From Lebetimonas natsushimae (GTDB lineage: Bacteria; Campylobacterota; Campylobacteria; Campylobacterales; Nautiliaceae), in assembly GCF_002335445.1 (NCBI RefSeq), contig NZ_BDME01000007.1, positions 1-64,000 of the forward strand: a stretch of DNA of 64,000 bases, written 5' to 3'. This document shows, in pieces, positions 24,987 through 33,957 of the stretch. The notes below the pieces were generated by a model. The model ran no database searches, was not told where the DNA came from, and saw only the letters and a list, made by a program, of their open reading frames with translations. The translations under genes were made by a program, and so were the position numbers. The first letter of the stretch is position 1. Each line of letters starts with the position of its first letter.

Positions 24987-25063
24987 TGGAGCGGGCGACG
25001 GGACTCGAACCCGCGACCCTCAGCTTGGAAGGCTGACGCTCTAGCCAACTGAGCTACGCCCGC
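24987..25063 (-). tRNA. tRNA-Gly(TCC), second copy
   Basis: 77 nt; acceptor GCGGGCG/CGCCCGC, anticodon loop CTTCCAA (TCC), encoded CCA. It is identical over all 77 bases to the copy at 26781-26857, which lies upstream of tuf. Only 4 nt separate it from tRNA-Trp. Confidence 0.96.
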
Positions 25064-25072
25064 TCATTTAAA

Positions 25073-25140
25073 CTCTTTTTTAAGAGCTTAAAAGAAAGGG
25101 CAAAGCCCCGAATTAAGTCCCACAAAAATCTACATTTTTG
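25073..25140 (-). terminator. Three tandem hairpins between rpmG and tRNA-Gly
   Basis: On the minus strand, in order: CAAAAAT-GTAG-ATTTTTG (25123-25140), GGGC-TTT-GCCC followed by TTTCTTTT (25098-25108 plus tail), and CTCTT-AAAA-AAGAG (25073-25086). The middle one looks like an intrinsic terminator, but the downstream tRNAs and secE have no obvious promoter, so attenuation or RNA processing is more likely than full stop. Confidence 0.5.
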
Positions 25141-25152
25141 CGAGAGTTAAAA

Positions 25153-25308
25153 TTAAAGTTTAGACTCTTTATGAACAGTGTGTTTATTACACCATTTACA
25201 ATATTTTCTAATTTCAAATTTTTCTGGATGCTTTCTTTTTTCTTTTGTTGTATGGTAATTAAATCTACCACACTCAGTACATTTTAGATGAATAATTTCT
25301 CTCATCAT
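25153..25308 (-). CDS. rpmG: 50S ribosomal protein L33
   Basis: A 51-aa zinc-ribbon ribosomal protein: MMREIIHLKCTECGRFNYH ... KYCKWCNKHTVHKESKL. Both Cys pairs (CTEC, CKWC) are present, so it is the zinc-binding form. The start is the first of two adjacent ATG codons; SD AAAGGAT. Located between tuf and the tRNA-Gly/Trp pair, its usual neighbourhood. Confidence 0.95.
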   Translation of the reverse strand: MMREIIHLKCTECGRFNYHTTKEKRKHPEKFEIRKYCKWCNKHTVHKESKL

Positions 25309-25338
25309 TATCCTTTAATAAATAAGGGGGAAAAACCC

Positions 25339-26538
25339 TTATTCGATAATTTTTGTAACAACTCCAGCACCTACAGTTCTACCACCTTCTCTGATAGCGA
25401 ATCTTGTACCTTCTTCAAGTGCAATTGGAGCAATTAATTCTACAGTTAATTTTACGTTATCACCAGGCATAACCATTTCTACACCTTCTGGTAATTCAAT
25501 AGTACCAGTTACGTCAGTTGTTCTGATGTAGAATTGTGGTCTATATCCGTTAAAGAATGGTTTATGTCTTCCACCTTCTTCTTTAGTTAATGCATAAACT
25601 TCTGCTTCAAATTTGTGGTGAGGAGTAATACTTCCTGGTTTTGCAAGAACCATACCTCTTTCTACTTCGTCTTTTCCGATACCTCTTAAAAGTACCCCGA
25701 TGTTGTCACCAGCTTGAGCTTCATCCATTTCTTTTCTGAACATTTCAATACCAGTAACTTTTGTAGTTCTTGTTGGTTTGAATCCTACGATATCTACATC
25801 ATCACCTAATTTTAATGTTCCTCTTTCAACTCTACCTGTTACAACTGTACCTCTTCCTGAAATTGAGAATACGTCTTCAATTGGCATTAAGAAATCTTTA
25901 TCAGTATCTCTTTCTGGTGTTGGAATGTATTCATCAACTGCATTCATAAGTTCCATAATTTTTTCTGACCATTCACCAAGTTGTCCAGCTTTTACTTCTT
26001 CAAGTGCTTTAAGAGCTGAACCAGCGATAACAGGTGCATTGTCACCGTCAAATTCATATTCGCTTAGAAGTTCTCTAACTTCCATTTCAACAAGTTCAAG
26101 AAGTTCTTCATCGTCAACCATATCCATTTTATTTAAGAATACAACGATTGCCGGAACACCAACTTGTCTTGAAAGTAGAATGTGTTCTCTTGTTTGTGGC
26201 ATAGGACCATCAGTTGCTGCAACAACTAAGATTGCTCCGTCCATTTGAGCAGCACCAGTAATCATGTTTTTAACGTAGTCTGCGTGTCCTGGACAGTCAA
26301 CGTGAGCATAGTGTCTTTTTTCAGTTTCATATTCAACGTGAGATGTATTAATAGTAATACCTCTTTGTCTTTCTTCTGGTGCGTTGTCAATGTTGTCATA
26401 ATCTTTCATTTCAGCAAAACCTTTTTGTGCTAACACACCAGTAATTGCTGCTGTTAAAGTAGTTTTACCGTGGTCTACGTGACCGATTGTACCAATATTT
26501 ACGTGTGGTTTATTTCTTACAAATTTTTCTTTTGCCAT
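25339..26538 (-). CDS. tuf: Elongation factor Tu
   Basis: Carries aminoacyl-tRNA to the ribosome; 399 aa from the start [14 protein letters not shown], which has the strong SD GGAGGAAAGAA. A longer frame reads into tRNA-Thr and is not real. G1 [10 protein letters not shown]3 [13 protein letters not shown]4 NKMD and the kirromycin/EF-Ts region are complete. It is the only tuf copy in the window and lies directly downstream of four tRNA genes on the same transcript. Confidence 0.98.
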   Translation of the reverse strand: MAKEKFVRNKPHVNIGTIGHVDHGKTTLTAAITGVLAQKGFAEMKDYDNIDNAPEERQRGITINTSHVEYETEKRHYAHVDCPGHADYVKNMITGAAQMDGAILVVAATDGPMPQTREHILLSRQVGVPAIVVFLNKMDMVDDEELLELVEMEVRELLSEYEFDGDNAPVIAGSALKALEEVKAGQLGEWSEKIMELMNAVDEYIPTPERDTDKDFLMPIEDVFSISGRGTVVTGRVERGTLKLGDDVDIVGFKPTRTTKVTGIEMFRKEMDEAQAGDNIGVLLRGIGKDEVERGMVLAKPGSITPHHKFEAEVYALTKEEGGRHKPFFNGYRPQFYIRTTDVTGTIELPEGVEMVMPGDNVKLTVELIAPIALEEGTRFAIREGGRTVGAGVVTKIIE

Positions 26539-26580
26539 TTCTTTCCTCCATATTAAAATTTTATTTAGCTCATTTATGAA

Positions 26581-26602
26581 CTCCAACAAGGCCTTGCTGG
26601 AG
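26581..26602 (-). promoter_or_regulatory. Hairpin overlapping the tRNA-Thr CCA end
   Basis: CTCCAGCAAGG-CCTTGTTGGAG on the minus strand pairs over up to 11 positions and includes the CCA of tRNA-Thr(GGT) in its 5' arm. It therefore competes with the mature acceptor end and probably takes part in 3' processing or in separating the tRNAs from the tuf mRNA. Confidence 0.55.
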
Positions 26603-26672
26603 CCCATAGCCGGGATTGAACCGGCGACCTCTTCCTTACCAAGGAAGTGCTCTGCCACTGAGCTATATGGGC
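26598..26672 (-). tRNA. tRNA-Thr(GGT)
   Basis: 75 nt; acceptor GCCCATA/TATGGGC, anticodon loop TTGGTAA (GGT), encoded CCA. It is the tRNA next to tuf. Confidence 0.95.
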
Positions 26673-26675
26673 AAA

Positions 26676-26768
26676 AACACTGCTAGCAATGTTTTGTATT
26701 TTACAAATACAAATTATTTTTGGGAGTTTATGAGCAGACAACACTTTTAGTAGTTTGCTCAGCTCCCA
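26676..26768 (-). promoter_or_regulatory. Three tandem hairpins between tRNA-Gly and tRNA-Thr
   Basis: The 108-nt spacer holds a long stem (TGGGAG...CTCCCA with GAGCAAAC/GTCTGCTC, 26721-26768), a perfect 8-bp stem with 3-nt loop (TTGTATTT-GTA-AAATACAA, 26694-26712), and AACATTGC-TA-GCAGTGTT followed by TTT (26676-26693). The arrangement fits tRNA processing or attenuation ahead of tuf. Confidence 0.5.
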
Positions 26769-26780
26769 GTTTGTCATGAC

Positions 26781-26857
26781 TGGAGCGGGCGACGGGACTC
26801 GAACCCGCGACCCTCAGCTTGGAAGGCTGACGCTCTAGCCAACTGAGCTACGCCCGC
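26781..26857 (-). tRNA. tRNA-Gly(TCC), first copy
   Basis: 77 nt, anticodon loop CTTCCAA, encoded CCA; identical to the gene at 24987-25063. This is the copy in the canonical Thr-Tyr-Gly-Thr-tuf order. Confidence 0.96.
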
Positions 26858-26872
26858 ATATTCATGACTAAA

Positions 26873-26958
26873 TGGTGGTGGGGGAAGGATTCGAACCTTC
26901 GAAGGCGAACGCCAACGGGTTTACAGCCCGTCCCCTTTGGCCACTCGGGAACCCCACC
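26873..26958 (-). tRNA. tRNA-Tyr(GTA)
   Basis: 86 nt class II tRNA; acceptor GGTGGGG/CCCCACC, anticodon loop CTGTAAA (GTA), long variable arm (GGCGTTCGCC), encoded CCA. Confidence 0.96.
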
Positions 26959-26981
26959 TCTTAAACTGGTCAAACGCTGAA

Positions 26982-27058
26982 TGGAGCCGGCGAAGGGACT
27001 CGAACCCCCGACCTGCTGATTACAAATCAGCTGCTCTAGCCAACTGAGCTACGCCGGC
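26982..27058 (-). tRNA. tRNA-Thr(TGT)
   Basis: 77 nt; acceptor GCCGGCG/CGCCGGC, anticodon loop TTTGTAA (TGT), encoded CCA. First gene of the tRNA/tuf transcript; the mature 5' end lies only about 12 nt from the predicted start site. Confidence 0.96.
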
Positions 27059-27076
27059 ATCTCTTTGTGGATTGAA

Positions 27077-27105
27077 ATTATAAGTAAATTTTTTTTGCTT
27101 GTCAA
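27077..27105 (-). promoter_or_regulatory. Perfect consensus promoter of the tRNA/tuf operon
   Basis: Minus strand TTGACA (27100-27105), 17-bp spacer, TATAAT (27077-27082), then TTCAATCCACAAAG as in the other tRNA operon. This probably drives the four tRNAs, tuf and part of the rif cluster. Confidence 0.88.
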
Positions 27106-27124
27106 GAGAAAAAAGAAAGAAATT

Positions 27125-30100
27125 TTATTTTTTAAAATAATTTTGAAGTGACTCCACTTTTATGTCATTTGTCTGTAAAAATTCTATTGCTTCAACGGCA
27201 GCAAACGCTGCAGCAATGGTTGTAAAATAAGGAATTCCGTTGTTTAACACTTCGCGTCTGATTATTTTTGCATCATCTTTGCTTGCTTTATTGTCACTTG
27301 TGTTGATAACAAGGGCAATTTCTTCGTTTTTAATCATATCTACAATATTCGGTCTACCTTCACTAATTTTTAACACTCTTTCCACTTCAATTCCGGCTTC
27401 ATTTATAACTTTATATGTCCCGCTTGTTGCAACTATTTCAAAACCTAACTTTTTAAGTTCACTTGCAAGTTTTGGAGCAAATTCTTTATCCAAATCAGTT
27501 AGAGAAATAAACACTTTTCCGTTTTTTGGCAGATTAAATTTAACAGCAAGCTGGGATTTCGCAAAACTCTCACCAAATGTTGAGCTTATTCCCATAACTT
27601 CACCTGTCGATTTCATCTCAGGCCCGAGTATCAAATCAGCCCCAGGCAGTTTATTAAACGGAAATACTGCTTCTTTAATTGCAATATGTGAATGAACTTT
27701 TGGTTTATATACATTTCCGTCATATGTCACCACATTAAATTTATCGTAAAAACTAAGCGCTTCTACCAATACTTTTCCATTATTAATGTCCGGACTATAT
27801 GCCAAATTCCACATAACCCTTGTTGCCACTTTTGCAAGAGGAAGTCCTGTTGCTTTTGAAACAAAAGGCACTGTTCTGCTTGCCCTTGGATTTACTTCAA
27901 TTAAATAAAGTTTATCATGATGAAGCGCATACTGAATATTAAGCAAACCTTTTACTCCAAGATTTAACGCAATCTCTTTTGTGGCATTTTCAATCTCTTT
28001 TATTTTTTCTTTACTTATACTGACTGTCGGCAGAGAACACGCACTGTCCCCGCTGTGAATTCCGGCTTCTTCAATATGCTGCATTATCCCACCGATATAC
28101 ACATCTTTTGTATCGCTTATCGCATCAACATCAAGCTCAATTGCCCGGTCTAAAAATTTATCAATTAAAACAGGAGAATCTTCACTGACTTTCACCGCTT
28201 CATTCATATATTCAGCAAGTTCATTATCATTATAAACTATCCTCATAGCCCTTCCGCCCAATACATAACTTGGTCTAACAAGCACCGGGTAACCGATTCT
28301 GTTTGCTATTTCAAATGCCTCTTTATTAGTAAATGCTGTCCCGTTTTCAGGCTGGTTAAGCCCTAGCCTTTTAATAAATTCTGAAAATTTTTCCCTGTCT
28401 TCCGCTTCATCAATAACCTCAGCCGAAGTCCCTATAATTTTTGCATTAATTTTTGTAAGCGGTTTTGCAAGTTTAAGCGGGGTCTGCCCTCCAAACTGAA
28501 CAATCACGCCATCAGGATTTTCAAGCTCTACCACATTTCTAACCCTCTCAAACGTAATAGGTTCAAAATACAATACATCGCTTGTATCATAGTCTGTCGA
28601 AACAGTTTCAGGGTTGCAGTTATACATTATTGTTTTAACACCCAAATCATTTAGCGCAAATGCAGCATGCACACAGCAGTAATCAAATTCAATCCCCTGA
28701 CCAATCCTGTTTGGTCCACCTCCAAGGATTAATACTTTTTTATCATTGAAATCAGGTTTTCTAAGAGGAACATTTTTTGTAACATTTACACTCGAATATA
28801 AATAACTTGTAGTCGTATCAAATTCAGCCGCACATGTATCCACTTCATTATAATCAATTTCAATTCCAAATTTTTTTCTCGCTCTGTATACATCTTCTTC
28901 ATTTTTTCCTATAAGTTTTGCGATCATTCTGTCACTAAATCCGTATGTTTTGGCTTTTCTTAAAAGCTCTTCATTTTCCAAAATTTCAGGAGTTATCTCT
29001 TTTTCAAGCTCAACTATCTCTTTTATCTGATTTAAAAACCATTTGTCAATTTTACAAATTTCATAAATTTCATCAACACTTTTTCCACGTCTCAAAGCCT
29101 CTGTAACATATAAAATTCTGTTTTCATTTGGAATTCGGATTTTTTTAATGAGTTCCTCTTCATCACATTCCATTCTCTCAAACCCGTCAAGTCCTGTTTC
29201 AAGTGAATAAAGCGCTTTTTGAATAGACTCTTTAAAAGTCCTCCCAATCGCCATTACCTCACCGACACTCTTCATTGAAGTGGTAAGGGTTGAGTCTGCG
29301 GCAGGGAATTTTTCAAAAGTAAAACGAGGAATTTTTGTAACAATATAATCAATTACCGGTTCAAAACTGGCAGCAGTCCCTGTAATATCATTTTTAATTT
29401 CATCAAGAGTAAATCCCACTGCAAGCAGGGTTGCCACTTTTGCAATAGGGTAACCTGTAGCCTTACTTGCAAGGGCTGAGCTTCTTGAAACCCTTGGATT
29501 CATTTCAATTACAACCATTCTGCCGTTTTGGGGATTTACGGCAAATTGAACATTGCTTCCACCTGTATCCACCCCGATTTCTCTAAGAATTGCAAAAGAG
29601 GCATCTCTCATTTTTTGATATTCTTTATCGGTAAGAGTCAGAGCCGGGGCTATAGTAATGGAATCCCCTGTATGAACTCCCATGGGGTCAACATTTTCAA
29701 TTGAACACACTATTATACAGTTATCATTTCTATCCCTGATAACCTCCATTTCATATTCTTTCCAGCCAAGAAGCGATTCAAGAATTTCAATTTCACTGAT
29801 AGGACTTGCTTCAAGACCAATTTTTGCAAGTTCTTTAAATTCTTCCATATTATAAGCAATTCCGCTTCCAAGCCCTCCAAGGGTATAAGCAGCCCTTACA
29901 ATTAAAGGAAAACCTATTTCTTTTGCTATTGCAACAGCCTCATCAAGAGTGTGGGCAGTTTCACTTCTTGCTAAATCAAGTCCTAATCTTTCAATAGCTT
30001 TTTTAAATTCTTCCCTGTCTTCGCCTTTTTTAATAGCTTCCGGGTTTGCCCCTAAAAATTCAATATTTTCTAGCATTCCTTTTTCATACATTTCCATCGC

Positions 30101-30394
30101 AACATTTAGGGCAGTCTGTCCACCCATTGTAGGCAAAATTGCATCAACATTTTCTTTTTGAATAATTTTAGCCACAACTTCCGGGGTAATCGGTTCTATG
30201 TAAGTAGCATCCGCAAATTCAGGATCAGTCATTATTGTAGCAGGATTTGAATTAACAAGAACCACTCTATATCCCAGAGATTTAAGAGTTTTTGCAGCCT
30301 GAACGCCTGAATAGTCAAATTCACACGCCTGTCCTATAATTATAGGCCCTGAGCCTATAAGCAAAATAGTTTTTATATCTTCTCTTTTTGGCAT
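27125..30394 (-). CDS. carB: Carbamoyl-phosphate synthase large subunit
   Basis: Makes carbamoyl phosphate from bicarbonate, ammonia and two ATP, for arginine and pyrimidines; 1089 aa. Two homologous ATP-grasp halves are seen ([20 protein letters not shown] near residue 13 and [17 protein letters not shown] near residue 560), followed by the allosteric MGS-like domain ([26 protein letters not shown]). A TATAAT -10 lies at 30416-30421. carA is about 1.1 kb away in a different transcription unit. Confidence 0.98.
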   Translation of the reverse strand: MPKREDIKTILLIGSGPIIIGQACEFDYSGVQAAKTLKSLGYRVVLVNSNPATIMTDPEFADATYIEPITPEVVAKIIQKENVDAILPTMGGQTALNVAMEMYEKGMLENIEFLGANPEAIKKGEDREEFKKAIERLGLDLARSETAHTLDEAVAIAKEIGFPLIVRAAYTLGGLGSGIAYNMEEFKELAKIGLEASPISEIEILESLLGWKEYEMEVIRDRNDNCIIVCSIENVDPMGVHTGDSITIAPALTLTDKEYQKMRDASFAILREIGVDTGGSNVQFAVNPQNGRMVVIEMNPRVSRSSALASKATGYPIAKVATLLAVGFTLDEIKNDITGTAASFEPVIDYIVTKIPRFTFEKFPAADSTLTTSMKSVGEVMAIGRTFKESIQKALYSLETGLDGFERMECDEEELIKKIRIPNENRILYVTEALRRGKSVDEIYEICKIDKWFLNQIKEIVELEKEITPEILENEELLRKAKTYGFSDRMIAKLIGKNEEDVYRARKKFGIEIDYNEVDTCAAEFDTTTSYLYSSVNVTKNVPLRKPDFNDKKVLILGGGPNRIGQGIEFDYCCVHAAFALNDLGVKTIMYNCNPETVSTDYDTSDVLYFEPITFERVRNVVELENPDGVIVQFGGQTPLKLAKPLTKINAKIIGTSAEVIDEAEDREKFSEFIKRLGLNQPENGTAFTNKEAFEIANRIGYPVLVRPSYVLGGRAMRIVYNDNELAEYMNEAVKVSEDSPVLIDKFLDRAIELDVDAISDTKDVYIGGIMQHIEEAGIHSGDSACSLPTVSISKEKIKEIENATKEIALNLGVKGLLNIQYALHHDKLYLIEVNPRASRTVPFVSKATGLPLAKVATRVMWNLAYSPDINNGKVLVEALSFYDKFNVVTYDGNVYKPKVHSHIAIKEAVFPFNKLPGADLILGPEMKSTGEVMGISSTFGESFAKSQLAVKFNLPKNGKVFISLTDLDKEFAPKLASELKKLGFEIVATSGTYKVINEAGIEVERVLKISEGRPNIVDMIKNEEIALVINTSDNKASKDDAKIIRREVLNNGIPYFTTIAAAFAAVEAIEFLQTNDIKVESLQNYFKK

Positions 30395-30494
30395 AAAAAA
30401 CCTTTTTTATATGTAATTATACCCTAATTTATAAAGTTAAAAGTGAAAAATAAAAAATTAAAAGTGATATAATTTTGATAAAAAAAGGGATAAA

Positions 30495-31307
30495 TTGAGT
30501 TTACCTCCAAAAATAGAAACACTCAGACGTGCCAGTGTCTTTAATAAAAAAACAAGAAAACGGGCAATTGAAAAACTAAAAAAAGATAAATCATATCTTA
30601 TGAAATGTTTAAAAGAGGATATAAAAGAAAATATTATTTTTAGAAATTATGAAGATTATCTGATTTCTGTGGTTTTAGAAGAAGAAAATAAAATGCAAAG
30701 ATTTAAACCCTTTCCAAGACAAAAAGCATTTTCAAGCAAAGATTTTTTAAGTTATTATATTCAGGATTTAAAAAACACCCCAAAAGAAGGAAAAATACGT
30801 AAAGTCGGGGTATTTGACACTGAAACAACAGACATAACGGGTTATATTATTTCGTATGCAGTTGTTATTCAGGATATGGAGGATTTATCAACAAAAGAAA
30901 TTTATGAACTGCTAAATCCGGAGGCTAAAATTTCAGAAGAGGCTTTCAGTGTTCATAAAATTTCTCAGGAAGAACTTAAAAATAAACCCACCTTTAAAGA
31001 AAAAAAAGATGAAATTTTAAATATTTTCAATTCCCTGGATATGGTTGTAGGTCACAACGTATTATATGATTTCGGTGTATTAAAAAGAGAGCTTGAAAGA
31101 ATCAACCATTTTCCAAATGTAATTGATATCCCTATTTTTGATACGATGTATTATGCCGCCGATGTAGTGGTGCTTGAGAAAAAGAAAATGCCGCGTCTTG
31201 AAGAGGCGATAGCGTTCTTTTTCGGTAAAAAAAATATAAATTATCACAATGCCCTTGAAGATGTAAAAGCCACTCTGAAAGTATTCAATAAATTACTAGA
31301 GAGCTAA
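30495..31307 (+). CDS. DnaQ-like (DEDDh) 3'-5' exonuclease
   Basis: A 270-aa protein. A Lys-rich helical N-terminal part (residues 1-100) precedes an exonuclease fold: Exo I FDTET (D108, E110), Exo II VVGHNVLYDFGVL, Exo III YHNALEDVKAT (H251, D256). All four acidic residues and the His of the DEDDh class are present. It could be a proofreading-type or repair/RNase T-like nuclease; the N-terminal extension does not point to a specific subfamily. TTG start, preceded by AAAAAAGGGATAAA. It is the only plus-strand gene between 7 and 53 kb and is convergent with the small membrane gene downstream of carA, overlapping its end. Confidence 0.8.
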   Translation: MSLPPKIETLRRASVFNKKTRKRAIEKLKKDKSYLMKCLKEDIKENIIFRNYEDYLISVVLEEENKMQRFKPFPRQKAFSSKDFLSYYIQDLKNTPKEGKIRKVGVFDTETTDITGYIISYAVVIQDMEDLSTKEIYELLNPEAKISEEAFSVHKISQEELKNKPTFKEKKDEILNIFNSLDMVVGHNVLYDFGVLKRELERINHFPNVIDIPIFDTMYYAADVVVLEKKKMPRLEEAIAFFFGKKNINYHNALEDVKATLKVFNKLLES

Positions 31308-31483
31308 TCCAAAAAATATCTAAGTCCTAAATAATAAACAATATATATTAAAACTACAAAAACAGTAAAAGACAAAAGAGGAGATGTAGTAAAAGTCGCT
31401 ATTAAAATAACACAGGCAGAAAACAATAAAAAAAGTGCAAAAATTCCTAAAAGGAGTTTATGTATAAATGTTAAATTTTTCAT
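31304..31483 (-). CDS. Small two-span membrane protein coupled to carA
   Basis: A 59-aa frame, MKNLTFIHKLLLGIF ... VYYLGLRYFLD. It has two hydrophobic helices (about residues 9-31 and 36-55) joined by a short TTSP turn. The ATG overlaps the carA stop as ATGA, so translation is coupled to carA termination, and its TAG stop is immediately adjacent to the stop of the convergent exonuclease gene. The frame fills the whole gap exactly, which supports a real gene. The family is not recognised. Confidence 0.65.
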   Translation of the reverse strand: MKNLTFIHKLLLGIFALFLLFSACVILIATFTTSPLLSFTVFVVLIYIVYYLGLRYFLD

Positions 31484-32601
31484 AACATATTATAAAATTC
31501 CTTAAATATATATTTACTATCATGTGGTCCAGGGGAAGCTTCTGGGTGATGCTGAACTGAAAAAACCGGTTCGTTTTTATATTTGACTCCCTCAATAGAA
31601 CCATCAAAAAGATTTTTATGTGTAATTTCTGCTATTTCTTCTATATTCTCCGGTACGTTGTAATTATGATTCTGAGCGGTAATTTCAACCACCGGTTTTT
31701 TCCCTATATAATTTTTAACAGGATGGTTTCCCCCGTGATGACCAAATTTTAATTTAAACGTAGGATATCCGTGGGATATGCTTAAAAGCTGATGCCCAAG
31801 ACAAATTCCAAACATCGGAATTTTTTCTTTTAAAAGTTTTTGAATTTCTTTATGAATATCTTTTAAAATCAAAGGATCGCCTGGTCCGTTACTCAAAAAC
31901 ACACCCTGAATATCCCCGTTTTTATACATTTCAATAATTTCTTCAGCTTTAGTTGAAGCCGGCAATACCAGACATTCCATTCCGGCCTCTGTCAATTCAT
32001 TTAAAATATTTCTTTTTACCCCAAAATCAAGCACTGCAATTTTTTTATCTGTTTTTTTAGGGTTATATTTAAATTCTTTATCATTCCAGGCACCGTGTGG
32101 GTGAATATATGGTTTTTGGGTAGTTACTTCTTTAATATAATCAATTTCTTCAATCCTTGGAGTAGAATTTAAAATTTCTTTTAATTTTTCAGTGTCATGA
32201 ATTTCACTTGAGGCTATCATCATCATAGCCCCCTCAGATCTTATAAGTTTAGTTAAAAATCTTGTATCAATTTCACTGATTCCTAAAACATTTTGCTCTT
32301 TTAAAAATTCATCCAAACTTTTCTCACCCCTGAAATTTGACCAAGTATTTACATATTCTCTGACAATTATTCCCTTAAGCCATGCTTTATTACTTTCGTT
32401 ATCATCTTTATTTACCCCAACATTTCCAATTTCTGGCATTGTAAAAACTACAAACTGCCCGGCATAGCTTGGGTCTGTAATAATTTCCTGATAACCTGTC
32501 ATTGAAGTATTAAATACAATCTCACCTACTTTTGTACCCCCAGCTCCAAAACCTTTTGCCTCAAAACTCATTCCATTTTCAAGTAAAACAGTAACTTTCA
32601 T
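31480..32601 (-). CDS. carA: Carbamoyl-phosphate synthase small subunit
   Basis: Glutamine amidotransferase subunit, 373 aa. N-terminal CPSase domain (TGYQEIITDPSYAGQ) and C-terminal class I GATase with nucleophile Cys in FGICLGHQLL and the His-Glu pair in SVQHHPEASPGPHD. Partner of CarB. The spacer before its ATG carries units of the dispersed repeat. Ends in an ATGA overlap with a small membrane gene. Confidence 0.97.
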   Translation of the reverse strand: MKVTVLLENGMSFEAKGFGAGGTKVGEIVFNTSMTGYQEIITDPSYAGQFVVFTMPEIGNVGVNKDDNESNKAWLKGIIVREYVNTWSNFRGEKSLDEFLKEQNVLGISEIDTRFLTKLIRSEGAMMMIASSEIHDTEKLKEILNSTPRIEEIDYIKEVTTQKPYIHPHGAWNDKEFKYNPKKTDKKIAVLDFGVKRNILNELTEAGMECLVLPASTKAEEIIEMYKNGDIQGVFLSNGPGDPLILKDIHKEIQKLLKEKIPMFGICLGHQLLSISHGYPTFKLKFGHHGGNHPVKNYIGKKPVVEITAQNHNYNVPENIEEIAEITHKNLFDGSIEGVKYKNEPVFSVQHHPEASPGPHDSKYIFKEFYNML

Positions 32602-32644
32602 TTTATTACCTTTTTATATCCATTTTACATTTTTTACTATACAT

Positions 32645-33202
32645 TTATATGAGTCCTCTTTTTTTAAGCTCCTGTTCATATAATCTGTTAAACACAAGCT
32701 CCCACTCTTCAGTTCCAGGAATTAAAGGTCTTTTATAATTTTCCAGTTTTCTGTATACCTCATCTCTTGCTTCTCTTTCCCTGTTTAAAAATTCCATAAT
32801 AGAATTAAAAATTATATTTTTTATTTTTCCGTCTCTTACATCATAATCTATAAATTCTTTATCCCATAGTTCTTTTACAAGAAAATGTGACAAATCATCT
32901 ATTCTTTCATCTCTTTTTAAATTAAAACCTTCTTCATTTGCTATTTCTTTTTTAATAAGTTTAAAAACTTCTCTTCTATCCACATCATAAAACAAAAATT
33001 CATTTTCTTCTTCCTGTTTAGCAAGTATTTCCCTTGCTTTATCTTCAATTTCCCTCTCCCACAAAACATCATCCATTATAATATCTTCAATTTCAGAAAT
33101 TGCGTTATCAATACCTTTTGGAAATGTTACAAAACCGGAATTAAGCAGATCATATGCAATTTTTCTTGAAAGAAAAGGCACTTGAGCTTCTTTTATTAGC
33201 AT
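32645..33202 (-). CDS. DUF507 family protein
   Basis: A 185-aa acidic, helical protein; MLIKEAQVPFLSRKIAYDLLNSGFVTF and the tandem segments around DDVLWEREIEDKAREIL and LWDKEFIDYDVRDGKIKNII match DUF507, a bacterial family of unknown function. Extended -10 TGATATAAT at 33221-33229. Located between carA and a gene of unknown function. Confidence 0.8.
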   Translation of the reverse strand: MLIKEAQVPFLSRKIAYDLLNSGFVTFPKGIDNAISEIEDIIMDDVLWEREIEDKAREILAKQEEENEFLFYDVDRREVFKLIKKEIANEEGFNLKRDERIDDLSHFLVKELWDKEFIDYDVRDGKIKNIIFNSIMEFLNREREARDEVYRKLENYKRPLIPGTEEWELVFNRLYEQELKKRGLI

Positions 33203-33220
33203 ACTAAACCTTTTTTTAAA

Positions 33221-33229
33221 ATTATATCA
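33221..33229 (-). promoter_or_regulatory. Extended -10 promoter before the DUF507 gene
   Basis: Minus strand TTGATATAATTTT, 19 nt before the ATG, in the only gap of more than 30 nt between the upstream unknown gene and DUF507. Probably an internal promoter for DUF507 and carA. Confidence 0.5.
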
Positions 33230-33240
33230 AAAAAGAAGCT

Positions 33241-33957
33241 TTAAAACTGAAAGTTAACCTCTTTAGATTCTTCTAAAAATAAATTGTTATATTTTTCTAT
33301 AAACTCTATAGCTTCTTTTACATTAATTCCATCTATCTCAAACCCTACAGCCCCTTTTGAATCAAAAATTCCTCCTGCACAAACTACATTCGCTTTCAAA
33401 CCAAAAAGTATTTTAAACGCCTCTATTTCGGTAAAAACTTCCCCGTAAAAGAATCTTAGCATTGCAAATTTAGAGCCGGTTGCAAAATCAACATTTTGAG
33501 AAGTCTCTTTAAAAAAAGGGATAAGTTTTTCATGTCCTACCGGAATTATAACCCTGGCACCCCTGCTTGCGGCTTTTACATAAAAATTCCCATACGTTCC
33601 ACCGTTTTTATCTGCCGCACATACAGCTGCACATTTTTTACTATTTTCATACCAAAGGGCATTCGCACCTTTTATAAAATAATCATTAGCAGTAATATCA
33701 AATTCAGCTATATCAGTTAATTTTTTATTTTCTAAAACAATAGGTTCATCCCTATCGGTAGTTACATTAAATTTACCACCAACATTACATCCTGCGGCAT
33801 ATAATTTTTTAGTTTTTATCCCCAAATGATAAAGAAGATAATCATTTGTGCTCCCGTATGCAATATAAATTCTTTTTTTTAAATCAATATATTTTGTAAG
33901 AGCTTTTGCAATTAAATGCTTAGCCCCTGCAGTATTAAGGAGAACCTGTGCTTTCAT
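33241..33957 (-). CDS. Conserved protein of unknown function (238 aa)
   Basis: A soluble, mixed alpha/beta protein. Notable segments are VLLNTAGAKHLIAKAL, YIAYGSTNDYLLYHL, NDYFIKGANALWY, DKNGGTYGNFYVKAASRGARVIIPVGHEKLIPF and a C-terminal AGGIFDSKGAVGFEIDGINVKEAI. The Gly-rich loop NGGTYG and the VPVGHEKL pattern suggest a nucleotide- or phosphate-binding fold, but I cannot assign a reaction. Cys occur at CNVGG, CAAVCAA and VVCAGG. It overlaps the end of the MotE-like gene by 23 nt, so they are coupled. Confidence 0.6.
   Translation of the reverse strand: MKAQVLLNTAGAKHLIAKALTKYIDLKKRIYIAYGSTNDYLLYHLGIKTKKLYAAGCNVGGKFNVTTDRDEPIVLENKKLTDIAEFDITANDYFIKGANALWYENSKKCAAVCAADKNGGTYGNFYVKAASRGARVIIPVGHEKLIPFFKETSQNVDFATGSKFAMLRFFYGEVFTEIEAFKILFGLKANVVCAGGIFDSKGAVGFEIDGINVKEAIEFIEKYNNLFLEESKEVNFQF

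Noticed and set aside
24854-25048. 64-codon minus-strand frame
   Set aside because: It is read through tRNA-Trp and tRNA-Gly and has no ribosome site.
25064-25152. Full transcription stop between rpmG and tRNA-Gly
   Set aside because: The middle hairpin is terminator-like, but no promoter is visible for tRNA-Gly, tRNA-Trp and secE, so complete termination is unlikely.
26539-26658. 40-codon N-terminal extension of tuf
   Set aside because: It translates tRNA-Thr and the hairpin; EF-Tu homology and a strong SD place the start at 26538.
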